A stretch of 64,000 nt of DNA, taken from NCBI RefSeq assembly GCF_002101965.1, contig NZ_LQQA01000015.1, positions 738,950 to 802,949 of the forward strand, given 5' to 3'. Under the pieces are notes generated by a model. The model worked only from the letters and a program-made list of their open reading frames with translations, searched no databases and was not told where the DNA came from. Made by a program: the position numbers and the translations under genes. Positions 63,841 to 64,000 of this stretch are shown piece by piece. Source of the DNA: Mycolicibacterium wolinskyi (lineage in GTDB: Bacteria > Actinomycetota > Actinomycetes > Mycobacteriales > Mycobacteriaceae). Within the stretch, counting starts at the first letter, position 1. Each line of letters begins with the position of its first letter.

Positions 63841-63928
63841 TCGCGGGCGGACAACGGATGACGTTGGTCGTCAAAGATATTCGTTGCGGCGTCAACGCCG
63901 AGGACTGCTGCCACATGGTGGCTTGTGG

Positions 63929-63975
63929 TGTCTCGGGACATCGCTGACACTTTTGTCTCGGGACATCGCTGACAC
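63929..63975. repeat. Tandem 22-base repeats resembling an IS terminal repeat
   Basis: Identical 22-base units at 63929-63950 and 63954-63975 begin tgtctcgggacat and end gctgacac, with a 25-base period. Sequences of this kind are found at ends of mycobacterial IS481/IS3-type elements, so an insertion sequence may start at or beyond the right edge. No transposase is visible in the window. Confidence 0.45.
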
Positions 63976-64000
63976 TCATTGTGCCGGTTTGGGTTGGTGT

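Larger units (their letters stand above)
63680..64000. other. Gene-free stretch with repeated hairpins and a possible insertion-sequence end
   Basis: No convincing coding frame is seen in these 321 bases. They hold two copies of a 28-base element with an internal GCGAC-ATT-GTCGC hairpin (63687 and 63813), the first of which may serve as the fba terminator, and two tandem copies of a 22-base sequence near the edge. Confidence 0.7.

Overview
The window is chromosomal DNA of a fast-growing mycobacterium (Mycolicibacterium, closest in my judgement to the M. smegmatis group). This rests on very high GC, an iniBAC locus with its IniR-type regulator, the dnaK-grpE-dnaJ-hspR operon with HspR (HAIR) boxes, clpB, ttfA, a GH76/DedA/class II aldolase block, several F420-type LLM oxidoreductases and mycothiol-type proteins. 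The species is not certain: a vapBC pair and a nine-gene block between clpB and ttfA may differ from the reference strain.

Region 1 (1-14.1 kb) is a cell-envelope stress locus. A membrane iron-sulfur reductase (cut by the window edge) is followed by a leftward pair, iniR and an Hsp70-like membrane protein. Rightward lie an IniB-like small protein, iniB, the dynamin-like GTPases iniA and iniC, and a second Hsp70-like membrane protein. Two small single-pass membrane proteins converge on it. The two Hsp70-like proteins and the two small ones share one design: a Trp-containing juxtamembrane motif, one membrane segment and a Thr/Pro-rich tail. A CCCCTA element is repeated upstream of both the IniB-like gene and iniB and is my candidate IniR operator. 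This assembly is the most unusual thing in the window.

Region 2 (14.2-27.2 kb) holds an LLM oxidoreductase, a DinB-like protein, the LpqJ lipoprotein, a diiron-type metallo-beta-lactamase-fold protein, an MFS exporter with a ThrE-type exporter, an ABC uptake system coupled to an arylsulfotransferase-like protein and controlled by a LacI-type regulator, an MHS-family transporter and a vapBC pair.

Region 3 (27.2-31.5 kb) is the heat-shock operon dnaK-grpE-dnaJ-hspR. It carries a SigH-type promoter and two HAIR boxes. clpB at 45 kb has the same promoter spacing and its own HAIR box, so the disaggregase and DnaK system are co-regulated.

Region 4 (31.5-45 kb) begins with an acid-catabolism cluster: TetR, acyl-CoA dehydrogenase, SDR, MHS transporter, acyl-CoA ligase and a TRAP-type binding protein without TRAP permease, with a duplicated operator in the divergent promoter. 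It continues with aldose epimerase, a globin-FAD reductase, an ABC-2-like membrane protein with its TetR, a GAP/SfLAP-type membrane protein, a CYTH protein and a macrolide-type glycosyltransferase.

Region 5 (47.7-55.4 kb) is accessory metabolism: HD hydrolase, alpha/beta hydrolase, quinone-oxidoreductase-like protein, cupin, GlxA-type AraC regulator, LLM oxidoreductase, a DapB-like reductase, a KshA-like Rieske oxygenase and its TetR.

Region 6 (55.4-64 kb) is conserved: ttfA (trehalose monomycolate transport), SDR, lipoprotein, TrmH-type methyltransferase, GH76 protein, XdhC-like protein, LLM oxidoreductase, DedA and fba. The last 320 bases contain no gene but hold repeated hairpins and two tandem copies of a sequence resembling an insertion-sequence end.
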